Assembly (NCBI GenBank): GCA_039819115.1 | Contig: JBCBST010000046.1 | Location: forward strand, 1 to 21,895 | Direction of reading: 5' to 3' | DNA from: JBCBST01 sp039819115 | GTDB lineage: Bacteria; Bacteroidota; Rhodothermia; Balneolales; Balneolaceae | DNA length: 21,895 nt | Part shown: positions 8,096-15,045 of the stretch, in pieces | How the letters are laid out: every line of letters begins with the position of its first letter | Numbering within the stretch: the stretch's first letter is position 1 | The notes under the pieces: generated by a model | Seen by the model: only the letters and a program-made list of their open reading frames with translations | What the model was told of the DNA's origin: nothing | Database searches by the model: none | Program-made: the position numbers and the translations under genes

Positions 8096-8315
8096 GCAGA
8101 TAAATAATTCACAAAGTCTGCTTTACATCTGGCATAGTATTGTATACGTAAAGCTAATTCGAATATAGGTTTTATTTCCCTTTTAAAGGAATATGAAGCC
8201 TTTTTTTTCTTGAAAAAAATGTAAGTACTTAAGCTCAGAACGGAACTGCCAATTTTTGGCTTGGACAAAATTGTTTACCTTAAATAGACATGCATTCTAA
8301 CACACAAGGCACATT
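8096..8315. promoter_or_regulatory. Divergent control region between nuoA and the BFN-bshC unit
   Basis: This 220-base AT-rich gap separates the divergent nuo operon and thiol/folate unit and must hold both promoters. For nuo, a minus-strand TACTAT at 8134-8139 could be a -10 box giving a leader of roughly 30 bases, but its -35 match is poor. On the plus strand TTGGAC (8261-8266) is followed by AT-rich sequence, with no clear -10 at proper spacing. A small inverted repeat GCCAA/TTGGC with a 3-base spacer (8248-8260) and an 8-T run (8201-8208) are also present. Exact promoter boxes cannot be fixed by eye. Confidence 0.4.
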
Positions 8316-8894
8316 TTGAATAAAGTATTGATGGAGATTTTGGGGCTTTCCACAAGCCCGAGTAGTGGAGGTGCTTACGCTCTCATTCTTACTGAAGCAG
8401 AAGGTAGTCGCCGGCTCCCCATAATTATCGGATCTTTTGAAGCACAGGCCATCGCCTTAGAGCTTGAAAATATTAAACCTCCGCGCCCGATGACTCATGA
8501 TTTACTCAAGAATATCGTATTGGGTTTCGATTCTCAGATCAAACACATTGTAATTAATGAATTATCTCAGGGTACCTTTTACGCATTAATAACCTTCGAG
8601 CGAGATGCTCAGCTTTTTGAAATGGATGCTCGACCCAGTGATGCCATTGCTCTTAGCGTTCGTTTTGGAGCACCGATCTATGTGAATGAAACGGTGCTTA
8701 AGGAAGCAGGAATACAAACAGACCCGGATCCGGAACCATTGGAAGAAACGGTTTCGGCAACAGAAGAGGAACAGGTAGCAAAAGGACTATCTCAACTTGA
8801 GGAACTCGAAGAAGAACTGAAAACAGCAATCGACAGAGAGAACTACGAGAAAGCAGCCAAAATAAGAGACCGAATTTCCAAACTTAAAGGCTAA
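8316..8894 (+). CDS. Bifunctional nuclease (BFN/DUF151) domain protein with C-terminal UVR motif
   Basis: The N-terminal domain (1-125) is of the bifunctional nuclease family: VLMEILGLSTSPSSGG, RRLPIIIGSFEAQAIALELE (32-51), RPMTHDLL (57-64) and RPSDAIALSVR (106-116). The C-terminus (about 159-192) is a UVR motif, the short helical hairpin shared with UvrB/UvrC (ELKTAIDRENYEKAAKIRD). An acidic linker joins them. BFN proteins have reported DNase/RNase activity in plants, but the bacterial role is not well fixed. A TTG start at 8316 is preferred over ATG at 8331: AAGG lies 6 bases upstream, and family members usually begin with a few residues ahead of the MEILGL strand. bshC starts 2 bases after its stop, so the two are co-expressed. 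Confidence 0.88.
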   Translation: MNKVLMEILGLSTSPSSGGAYALILTEAEGSRRLPIIIGSFEAQAIALELENIKPPRPMTHDLLKNIVLGFDSQIKHIVINELSQGTFYALITFERDAQLFEMDARPSDAIALSVRFGAPIYVNETVLKEAGIQTDPDPEPLEETVSATEEEQVAKGLSQLEELEEELKTAIDRENYEKAAKIRDRISKLKG

Positions 8895-8896
8895 TA

Positions 8897-10507
8897 GTGA
8901 CCCATACATCATGCCCGTTTGGGCACCTACCATTTTCAGACCTTTTCCAGAAGTACATTTTACAGGACCCCGACCTACTCACATTTTATGAGACGAACCC
9001 CTTTGACTCAGAAGCAATCCAAAACAAAAGTGCTCATCTAAGGAGTGGTTCCTTAACTCAGAAACTGATACCAGTTTTAGGTGCATACCATGAAACGTTG
9101 GGTATAGCCGATCTTCAACGTTCAGCTTTGGACCGCATGAAACAGGAAGACGCCCTTGCTATTGTTACCGGGCAACAACTTGGGGTATTTGGCGGTCCTG
9201 TATTTACGATGTATAAGATCATAACAGCTATTCAGTTAAGCAAAAAATGGGAGAAGCAACTCCAGCGTCCCGTTGTTCCGGTTTTCTGGCTGGCTGACGA
9301 AGATCATGATTATGATGAAATTGCCTCTTTGGGGTTGTTTGGAAAAGATGATTTTCAAATTTGTCGTTTTCCGGATGATGACTCCGGTCAACCTGTTTCT
9401 GCTATTGAAATACCAAACTGGGACGAATTTAAAGCATGCCTTACCGGGCACCTGTTTGAAACAGAATTCTCTGAAAAAGTTTGGTCATTGATCCATGCCT
9501 GTTATGAGCAAGGGAATACACACGGGAAAGCATTTGCGACGCTCATTGCACACTTGTTTAGCAAATACGGGCTTCTTGTCTGCGGGAGTTTCAATGGTGG
9601 TATTAAGAAACTGCTTATACCCGTTTTAACTCGTAGCGTAACAGAGCGATCCCGTATTCAACGCTTATTGATGGACACCTCAGAGCATATTTCAGAAGCA
9701 TACCATCAACAGGTTAAAATCGGTGAAACGAATTTGTTTTTTATCGATGATCAGGGCAAAAGAGAAAAAATATCCATTGCCGATAGCGGGTTTTCGGCCG
9801 GTAATTCCTCTTGGTCAGAATCAGAACTTCTTGAAGCTATAGAACGGAGTCCTGAACGGTTTTCCCCGAATGTGTTCCTGAGGCCGATTATTCAGGATCA
9901 TTTGCTACCAACTTTAGGATATGTGGCTGGACCCGGAGAATTGGCTTATTATGCACAAATGAAATCCTACTACGAGGCCTTTGATTTGACGATGCCTGTT
10001 ATATATCCCAGGCTGAGCATGACGTTAGTGGAATCCGGGGTACGCCGCGTGACCGAGAAACTCCCATTTGAATTACCGGATTACTACGAGAGAGTGGAAG
10101 AATTGAACGCGAAGTATATAGACGCGTCACATCATCCGGATATCAATGCCTTATTTAATGAGAAACTAAAGGAGTTGGGCAAGCTTGAGCAACAACTGGC
10201 CGGGGAAGTAGCTCCGATCGATGCTTCGCTTACGGGCTTTGTAGGCAAAACGTTTGCTGGCTTTCAAAACGAAATCAATAAGGTGAGAGGTCGGGTTACC
10301 AAATCCATCAAACAGCAGGAACAGGTTCAGCTTCAACGCATTGAAAAGGCCAAGATTAATCTTTTTCCGGGTGGGGGACTGCAGGAGCGTGCCATTGGTC
10401 CATTATACTTTATGAATAAATATGGCATAGATTTGTGGGACCGTTTGTTGGTGTACATTGAGCATGAAGAGTTAACATCCGATGAACATCATATCATCGA
10501 CTTATAG
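8897..10507 (+). CDS. bshC: Bacillithiol biosynthesis cysteine-adding enzyme BshC
   Basis: BshC is assigned to the last step of bacillithiol synthesis, adding cysteine to glucosaminyl-malate in the cytoplasm. The 536-residue length is typical. The nucleotide-binding-like core is clear: AIVTGQQLGVFGGPVFTMYK at 88-107, and PVFWLADEDHDYDEI at 128-142. The second family hallmark, FLRPIIQDHLLPTLGYVAGP with GELAYYAQ, follows at about 326-354. A long charged helical region at about 395-490 fits the family coiled coil. The start is GTG at 8897, 2 bases after the previous stop, with AAAGG six bases upstream. bshA and bshB are not in the window. The next gene begins directly at its stop codon. Confidence 0.95.
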   Translation: MTHTSCPFGHLPFSDLFQKYILQDPDLLTFYETNPFDSEAIQNKSAHLRSGSLTQKLIPVLGAYHETLGIADLQRSALDRMKQEDALAIVTGQQLGVFGGPVFTMYKIITAIQLSKKWEKQLQRPVVPVFWLADEDHDYDEIASLGLFGKDDFQICRFPDDDSGQPVSAIEIPNWDEFKACLTGHLFETEFSEKVWSLIHACYEQGNTHGKAFATLIAHLFSKYGLLVCGSFNGGIKKLLIPVLTRSVTERSRIQRLLMDTSEHISEAYHQQVKIGETNLFFIDDQGKREKISIADSGFSAGNSSWSESELLEAIERSPERFSPNVFLRPIIQDHLLPTLGYVAGPGELAYYAQMKSYYEAFDLTMPVIYPRLSMTLVESGVRRVTEKLPFELPDYYERVEELNAKYIDASHHPDINALFNEKLKELGKLEQQLAGEVAPIDASLTGFVGKTFAGFQNEINKVRGRVTKSIKQQEQVQLQRIEKAKINLFPGGGLQERAIGPLYFMNKYGIDLWDRLLVYIEHEELTSDEHHIIDL

Positions 10508-11086
10508 ATGGAGGTGTTGAAGAATAAAAAGGAGCTGAGGAAGGTATTCAAAGAAAAAAGGGCAGCTTTACCCGAGGATGAATGGAGCAGAGCGAGCAGG
10601 AGTATTCAGAATCATACGAAGGCATTTATTCTTGAGAAGGATATTCATAGGGTGCATTGTTTTGTTTCCATCAATAGCCGGAAAGAACCCGATACGCATG
10701 GTCTCATTCAATGGATGTTAAGCAGAGGCATGCAGGTTTTTATTCCGGTTATGCAATCGGGGCGTATGCTCATCCATCATCATCTTACCCAGTTTAGCGA
10801 ATTAGAGCCGAATGAATACGGGATACTTGAACCCCCGATCATTCGGGGATATCAACAAGATTTTGACCTCATTATTGTACCTATGCTTGCAGGCGACCGT
10901 AACGGATATCGACTGGGATATGGGAAAGGATATTATGATACATTCTTATCTAAAGAGTCGGATACATGCTCATTAGGATTACTTTTTAATGATTTTTTGG
11001 TGGAAGGATTACCCGTTGAGGCCCATGATGTTTCCCTGTCATTATACATGTCTGAAGACGGCCCCGTTCTTTTTAATGTTTGTTAA
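10508..11086 (+). CDS. 5-formyltetrahydrofolate cyclo-ligase
   Basis: This ATP-dependent enzyme (MTHFS; ygfA/fau homologue) converts 5-formyl-THF to 5,10-methenyl-THF, returning a stored folate to one-carbon metabolism. The N-terminal basic helix KKELRKVFKEKR (7-18) and the signature GDRNGYRLGYGKGYYDTFL at 129-147 are diagnostic of the family. At 192 residues it has normal length. The ATG immediately follows the bshC stop with no spacer and no upstream Shine-Dalgarno sequence, so translation must be coupled to bshC. A GGAGG inside codons 1-3 is too close to downstream TTG or GTG codons to define another start. Confidence 0.92.
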   Translation: MEVLKNKKELRKVFKEKRAALPEDEWSRASRSIQNHTKAFILEKDIHRVHCFVSINSRKEPDTHGLIQWMLSRGMQVFIPVMQSGRMLIHHHLTQFSELEPNEYGILEPPIIRGYQQDFDLIIVPMLAGDRNGYRLGYGKGYYDTFLSKESDTCSLGLLFNDFLVEGLPVEAHDVSLSLYMSEDGPVLFNVC

Positions 11087-11104
11087 GTTCTTCTAACAAA
11101 ATTA

Positions 11105-11133
11105 TTGACTAGCACAGGATAAATCCGTAGGAT
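11105..11133 (+). promoter_or_regulatory. Sigma-70-like promoter of the response regulator gene
   Basis: TTGACT (11105-11110) and TAGGAT (11128-11133) are separated by 17 bases, matching the -35 and -10 consensus at five and four of six positions. Transcription would begin near 11140, about 27 bases before the ATG at 11167. The preceding gene ends at 11086 with no obvious terminator, so read-through is also possible. Confidence 0.5.
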
Positions 11134-11166
11134 GCAGTCTATAACCAACGCGTATACAACCTATAT

Positions 11167-11838
11167 ATGAACATATTAGTCGTAGAAGATGATCCATCGG
11201 TACGCACCTTGGTAAAAGCGGTACTGGAGCATAACGGGAACAGCGTAGAATTAGCCGAGACAGCAAACGATGGGGAATTGATGGCAACAAGTAAAGAGTA
11301 TGAAATGATCATACTTGATCTTGGTCTTCCCGATGGTGATGGATATGAAGTATGTAAATCCATCCGCGATAAAAATATTACTACACCTGTTCTCATTCTT
11401 TCCGGAGAACAGGAAACCGACGTAAAAGTTAAATGTCTGAAGGTTGGGGCTGACGACTACCTGACCAAACCCTTCAATACGGAGGAGCTTCTTGCCCGTT
11501 TAGAAGCAATAAAAAGAAGGAGTGAGTCTTCCGGTGATCAACAATTGACTTGCGGCGAACTGAAAGTTGACTTATTGAGACGGGAATTCTCTATAAATGG
11601 AGAAAAGGTCCAGCTTACAAATAATGAGTTCAACCTGTTGGTGTATTTCCTTAAAAACAAAAACAGAATTATCACTCAGGAAGAACTGGCGGAAAAAGTC
11701 TGGGATATACACTTTGATACCCAAACCAACTACATCAATGTTTACATCAGCTATCTGAGGAAAAAGATTCGTGAGTTTACAGAGACGGATTACATTGAAA
11801 CCATCCGGAAAAAAGGATTTACCTTTCGCTGCGAGTAA
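11167..11838 (+). CDS. OmpR/PhoB-type response regulator
   Basis: This is a two-component transcription factor with an N-terminal receiver domain (1-118) and a C-terminal winged-helix DNA-binding domain (about 125-223). In the receiver, the acidic pocket is Asp8-Asp9, the phospho-acceptor is Asp51 (ILDLGLPDGDGYE), the switch Ser is Ser79 and the conserved Lys is Lys101 (DDYLTKPF). The output domain shows LTNNEFNLLVYFLKNKNRII and the recognition-helix region NVYISYLRKKI, ending in the typical IRKKGFTF hairpin. All phosphorylation residues are intact. No histidine kinase lies nearby, so it is an orphan here. It appears to have its own promoter and a strong terminator, and no visible Shine-Dalgarno sequence. 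Confidence 0.94.
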   Translation: MNILVVEDDPSVRTLVKAVLEHNGNSVELAETANDGELMATSKEYEMIILDLGLPDGDGYEVCKSIRDKNITTPVLILSGEQETDVKVKCLKVGADDYLTKPFNTEELLARLEAIKRRSESSGDQQLTCGELKVDLLRREFSINGEKVQLTNNEFNLLVYFLKNKNRIITQEELAEKVWDIHFDTQTNYINVYISYLRKKIREFTETDYIETIRKKGFTFRCE

Positions 11839-11858
11839 TCTCATCCAATGAATATCTC

Positions 11859-11891
11859 AAACCCGGTTATGTGTGATAATCGGGTTTTTTT
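11859..11891 (+). terminator. Strong intrinsic terminator after the response regulator
   Basis: AAACCCG (11859-11865) pairs with CGGGTTT (11881-11887). The stem continues inward through GTTAT/ATAAT, with one G-U pair, to a GTGTG loop, making 12 base pairs. The T-tract runs 11885-11891. It lies 20 bases past the response regulator stop and only 5 bases before the trmH start codon. Confidence 0.88.
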
Positions 11892-11896
11892 ATGTC

Positions 11897-12568
11897 ATGA
11901 ACGATCATAATTCATTAATTGAACATCTTTCCGGATTTGTAACCGCTGAACGGTTAGCTACTTTTAAAACCGTGCTAAGCCAGCGTACACGTCATCTAAC
12001 GGTTGTCCTTGAAGATATTTATCAGTCTCATAACGCAAGTGCTGTACTCAGAAGCTGCGATGGTTTTGGTGTACAGGATGTATATACCATAGAAAACAGG
12101 AATGAGTTTAACGCCTCCAATGAGGTTTCTATAGGAGCGCATCAATGGTTAAGTATTCAACGGTTTCGTCAGCAGGAACAAAACACACAGGCATGTATCC
12201 AATCGTTGCGCAGTAAAGGCTACCGGATTATTGCAACCACGCCCCATGAGCAAGATGTGGAAATCCACGAACTGGATATCACACAACCTACAGCTCTTGT
12301 CTTCGGAACAGAGCTGGAAGGTATCACTCCCGACATGGAGAAATTAGCGGATGGATTTGTGAAAATCCCAATGTATGGATTTAGCGAAAGCTTCAATATC
12401 TCGGTGAGTGCAGCACTTTGTTTGTATGAAACCACATTGCGACTTCGAAGATCTGATATTCCCTGGCAGCTTTCCGATCAGGAGAAGGAAGAGTTACTGT
12501 TTGAATGGTTAAAAAAAACGATAAAAGCCTCCGATCGGATAATAGAACGGTATCGCTCAGAACATTAA
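11897..12568 (+). CDS. trmH: tRNA (guanosine-2'-O-)-methyltransferase TrmH (SpoU family)
   Basis: This SPOUT methyltransferase is predicted to methylate the ribose of G18 in tRNA using S-adenosylmethionine. All three SpoU motifs are present: motif 1 NASAVLRSCDGFG (46-58, catalytic Arg52), motif 2 LVFGTELEGI (134-143) and motif 3 KIPMYGFSESFNISVSAALC (156-175), which forms the knot and cofactor site. The C-terminal helix ends in ERYRSEH. Extra N-terminal residues read from a GTG at 11873 would come from inside the terminator hairpin and have no family support, so ATG at 11897 (223 residues) is chosen. There is no Shine-Dalgarno sequence. A two-codon reading frame ATG-TCA-TGA at 11892-11900 overlaps the start. 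The stop overlaps that of the convergent peptidase gene. Confidence 0.92.
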   Translation: MNDHNSLIEHLSGFVTAERLATFKTVLSQRTRHLTVVLEDIYQSHNASAVLRSCDGFGVQDVYTIENRNEFNASNEVSIGAHQWLSIQRFRQQEQNTQACIQSLRSKGYRIIATTPHEQDVEIHELDITQPTALVFGTELEGITPDMEKLADGFVKIPMYGFSESFNISVSAALCLYETTLRLRRSDIPWQLSDQEKEELLFEWLKKTIKASDRIIERYRSEH

Positions 12569-13944
12569 CGAGGTAGTCGTACCGGCCAGTCTGCAACTCC
12601 ATACGTTAAAGCTAGCACAGTAGCCACACAGGCATTAAAGTCTTCTATTGTCAGCTTATCGATGGTATCCGCATGGGTGTGGTGATACCAAAAGTAACGA
12701 TCTCTGTCTACTCTAAGCCCCATTCCGGGCACACCATCCTGCATTAACGGGCCAATATCAGCGCCACCACCACCAAGAGTTATTTCCCCGGAACCGATTG
12801 GTTCAAGTCGCTTTCCAATAGCGCTCAATATAGCTACAGCTTCATCCGAATCTCCGCCATATCCAAACCCTATAGGGTCAAAAATCCCGCTATCCGATTC
12901 AATAGCCAGCACATGACGGTCCAGCGATTGCTCGTCTTCTTTTACCCATCGATGATACTCTTTTGCTCCCCGAAGCCCATTTTCTTCATTGGTCCATAGT
13001 ACAACCCGTATCGTCCGCTTTGGAGTTATGTCCGATTCTTTTAACAAACGGATGATTTCCCATGCAGCAACACATCCACCTGCATCATCCATGGCTCCCT
13101 GTCCCACATCCCAGGAATCGATGTGGCCCCCCACAACAATGATTTCTTCCGGAAAATGAGATCCTCTGATTTCAGCAATAATGTTGTGAGAAAGGGTGTC
13201 AGGATGTGTTTGGGCCTCCATATATAATTGTATGGAAATAGGTACTCCACGGTCCTGTAACCGCTGTAAAAGCATAGCATCTTCCATTGTGATAGCGGCA
13301 TGAGGGATTTTATCAATGCCTTCCTGATAACGGGAGTTTCCGGTATGCGGTGTTTGCATTCCATACGGACCTATCGATCGAACCAGGCTGGCCACAGCAC
13401 CGACTCTTGCCGCTTCAACTGCCCCGTTTAAACGGTAGGTAACGGTTTGACCATAGGTAGTAAAAGGAACATTGTACACCACAATTCTACCGGCTGCTTC
13501 TTCACCTCGTTCTTTTAATTCTTCAAAAGAGGAGACCACCAGAACCTCGGCCTCGATTCCTCTTTTTGGAGTCCCAATGCTTCCTCCTAATCCAAGCATC
13601 GGTAAATTCTTTTCATAAGGAAGGGTCAACGTTGCCGATTCATTTCCACGCTTCCAGTTCGGTACCATCACAGGTTGTTTCCAAACAGTATCATATTGTT
13701 CGGTTTGCATAGTTTCCACTATCCAGTCTATCGCTTCTTCTAATTCACGTGAACCGCTTAGGCGCGGGCCAAAGGTGTCGACCAAATGGGTGAGGCGCTT
13801 AAAACCAATCGAATCTGTAACAGAGGTTTCGATTAAAGAATCGATCGTTGTTTGCAGGGGAAGAGGAACCTGAAGTTGAGCAGTTATCATTGGGCTACAT
13901 AAAAACCCATATAACAGTATGATAAGGACGAAGCGATGGAACAT
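12565..13944 (-). CDS. Secreted M28-family metallopeptidase (carboxypeptidase Q-like)
   Basis: This is a zinc amino/carboxypeptidase with a signal peptide (hydrophobic 4-17, likely cleavage after ITA at 22), so it is exported to the periplasm or outside. A PA-type insert occupies roughly 125-240. The dinuclear zinc site is recognisable: His274 and Asp286 in GHIDSWDVGQGAMDDAGG, Glu320/Glu321 in WTNEENGL (the catalytic Glu and a ligand), Asp351 in IESDSG, and His421/422 in YHHTHADT. The GHxDSWDVGQGAMDD string matches human carboxypeptidase Q (plasma glutamate carboxypeptidase) closely. Full length is 459 residues. Substrate is not determinable; small peptides are likely. It lies 51 bases downstream of the M23 gene and may be cotranscribed with it. 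Confidence 0.92.
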   Translation of the reverse strand: MFHRFVLIILLYGFLCSPMITAQLQVPLPLQTTIDSLIETSVTDSIGFKRLTHLVDTFGPRLSGSRELEEAIDWIVETMQTEQYDTVWKQPVMVPNWKRGNESATLTLPYEKNLPMLGLGGSIGTPKRGIEAEVLVVSSFEELKERGEEAAGRIVVYNVPFTTYGQTVTYRLNGAVEAARVGAVASLVRSIGPYGMQTPHTGNSRYQEGIDKIPHAAITMEDAMLLQRLQDRGVPISIQLYMEAQTHPDTLSHNIIAEIRGSHFPEEIIVVGGHIDSWDVGQGAMDDAGGCVAAWEIIRLLKESDITPKRTIRVVLWTNEENGLRGAKEYHRWVKEDEQSLDRHVLAIESDSGIFDPIGFGYGGDSDEAVAILSAIGKRLEPIGSGEITLGGGGADIGPLMQDGVPGMGLRVDRDRYFWYHHTHADTIDKLTIEDFNACVATVLALTYGVADWPVRLPR

Positions 13945-13947
13945 ATT

Positions 13948-13974
13948 CGTTTATTTGTTGAAGCTCAATAAACG
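13948..13974 (-). repeat. Hairpin just upstream of the M28 peptidase start
   Basis: CGTTTATT (13948-13955) and AATAAACG (13967-13974) form an 8-base-pair stem with an 11-base loop, ending 4 bases before the peptidase start codon on the minus strand. A run of seven A on the plus strand (13975-13981) means the T-tract precedes the hairpin in the transcript, so it is not a terminator for the upstream gene. It could influence translation initiation, or be chance in AT-rich DNA. Confidence 0.3.
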
Positions 13975-13995
13975 AAAAAAAGAGGAGAGGTACGT

Positions 13996-14970
13996 TTAGT
14001 CGAGAGCTTTGGAGTTGGCCAGCGACATTTCTTTGAACATCAGATACTCTTCCAAAGAAATATCAGCAAAAATATAATAGGAGGGATCCACAGGCTGATT
14101 GTTGAAGTGAACTTCGTAATGCAGACCTGTTGATTCTACCAATCCTGAGCTGCCGGCTTTTGCAATCTGTTGGCCACGGATTACTTTTGTTCCCTTTTTT
14201 ATTCCTTTTTCAAATTGTGATAAATGGGCATACAGTGTCTTGTATCCGTAACCGTGGTCAATCTCAACCACACGACCAAGGGTGCCGCGACGACCGGTAA
14301 ATGTAACCGTACCATCGGCAGTTGAGTAAATAGGAGCACCTAAATCGGCTCTGAAATCGGCTCCATTATGTTGCTTTTCATATTCCAGGATAGGATGAAG
14401 GCGTAAACCAAAGGGGCTTAACATGATACCAGGGGTAGGCTTAATAGCCGGGATATGCTTTATCTTATCCGAGTGTTGATTGTAACGTGTTTTGAGTTCG
14501 TCAAAGCTCATGCGCTGTATGCTCATCTTGCGCTCTAAGCCATCAATTTTGGAGGAAGTCCATTTTAGAAGATCTGCAGTGGGAGCGCTATGTATGTCAA
14601 ACTCCTCATACATATCGGTACCTCCGACTCCGGCCTCCCTCTCTTCCAGAGAAAGCTTCTCCATACCGAGAATCGAACGATACATCTCATTGTCACGATA
14701 AGCAATCCGGCTAAGTTCGTTGCCTAGTTCATCTAATGAAGATCGGGTATCGTTAAGCTGTTGATACAACGTCTCATTTTCGGCTTTTAATGCGAGTTCT
14801 GCCGGAGTGCCCACCGTATTTGAAAGAAACGTTATCCCTAATCCAGCCATAATGACGCCGGTCAATATCCAGATAGAAAGGTTATAAACGATTTGCTCGG
14901 CCCTTTTATACTCAATAGGGATGAACTCGCAACGCTCCTCGTCGTAGTGATAGTGATTTTTAAGAGACAT
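13996..14970 (-). CDS. Membrane-anchored M23 peptidase (LytM-type peptidoglycan hydrolase)
   Basis: This is a predicted peptidoglycan endopeptidase, anchored in the inner membrane with its catalytic domain in the periplasm. There is a short cytoplasmic N-terminus with the Tyr/His-rich NHYHYD stretch often seen in Bacteroidota M23 proteins, one transmembrane helix at about 31-50, a helical or coiled-coil region (about 58-170) and a LytM domain (about 183-300). Zinc ligands are all present: His201 and Asp205 in HNGADF, His249 in LYAHLS and His284 in GLHYEV. It is therefore expected to be an active enzyme, not a degenerate activator of the EnvC/NlpD type. It lies 75 bases downstream of hprK in the same direction. 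Confidence 0.93.
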   Translation of the reverse strand: MSLKNHYHYDEERCEFIPIEYKRAEQIVYNLSIWILTGVIMAGLGITFLSNTVGTPAELALKAENETLYQQLNDTRSSLDELGNELSRIAYRDNEMYRSILGMEKLSLEEREAGVGGTDMYEEFDIHSAPTADLLKWTSSKIDGLERKMSIQRMSFDELKTRYNQHSDKIKHIPAIKPTPGIMLSPFGLRLHPILEYEKQHNGADFRADLGAPIYSTADGTVTFTGRRGTLGRVVEIDHGYGYKTLYAHLSQFEKGIKKGTKVIRGQQIAKAGSSGLVESTGLHYEVHFNNQPVDPSYYIFADISLEEYLMFKEMSLANSKALD

Positions 14971-15045
14971 TAACCGCGGTAATCTTTAATAAATAAAGTT
15001 AAGAACATCGTTTCTGCGTTCAAAGAGTAGCACCGCATTCTAATG

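Noticed and set aside
8068..8268. Minus-strand open frame (66 residues) in the nuoA upstream region
   Set aside because: It overlaps nuoA's start, the sequence is low in complexity (Lys-rich run from an A/T tract), and it occupies the divergent promoter gap.
11873..11896. GTG at 11873 as the trmH start
   Set aside because: The extra eight residues would be encoded by the terminator hairpin and T-tract, and they do not resemble TrmH N-termini; ATG 11897 fits the family.
14971..15045. Possible terminator or promoter between hprK and the M23 gene
   Set aside because: CTTTATTTATTAAAG and TTAAC/GTTAA give only short AT-rich pairings with no T-tract, and no -35/-10 pair at standard spacing was found.
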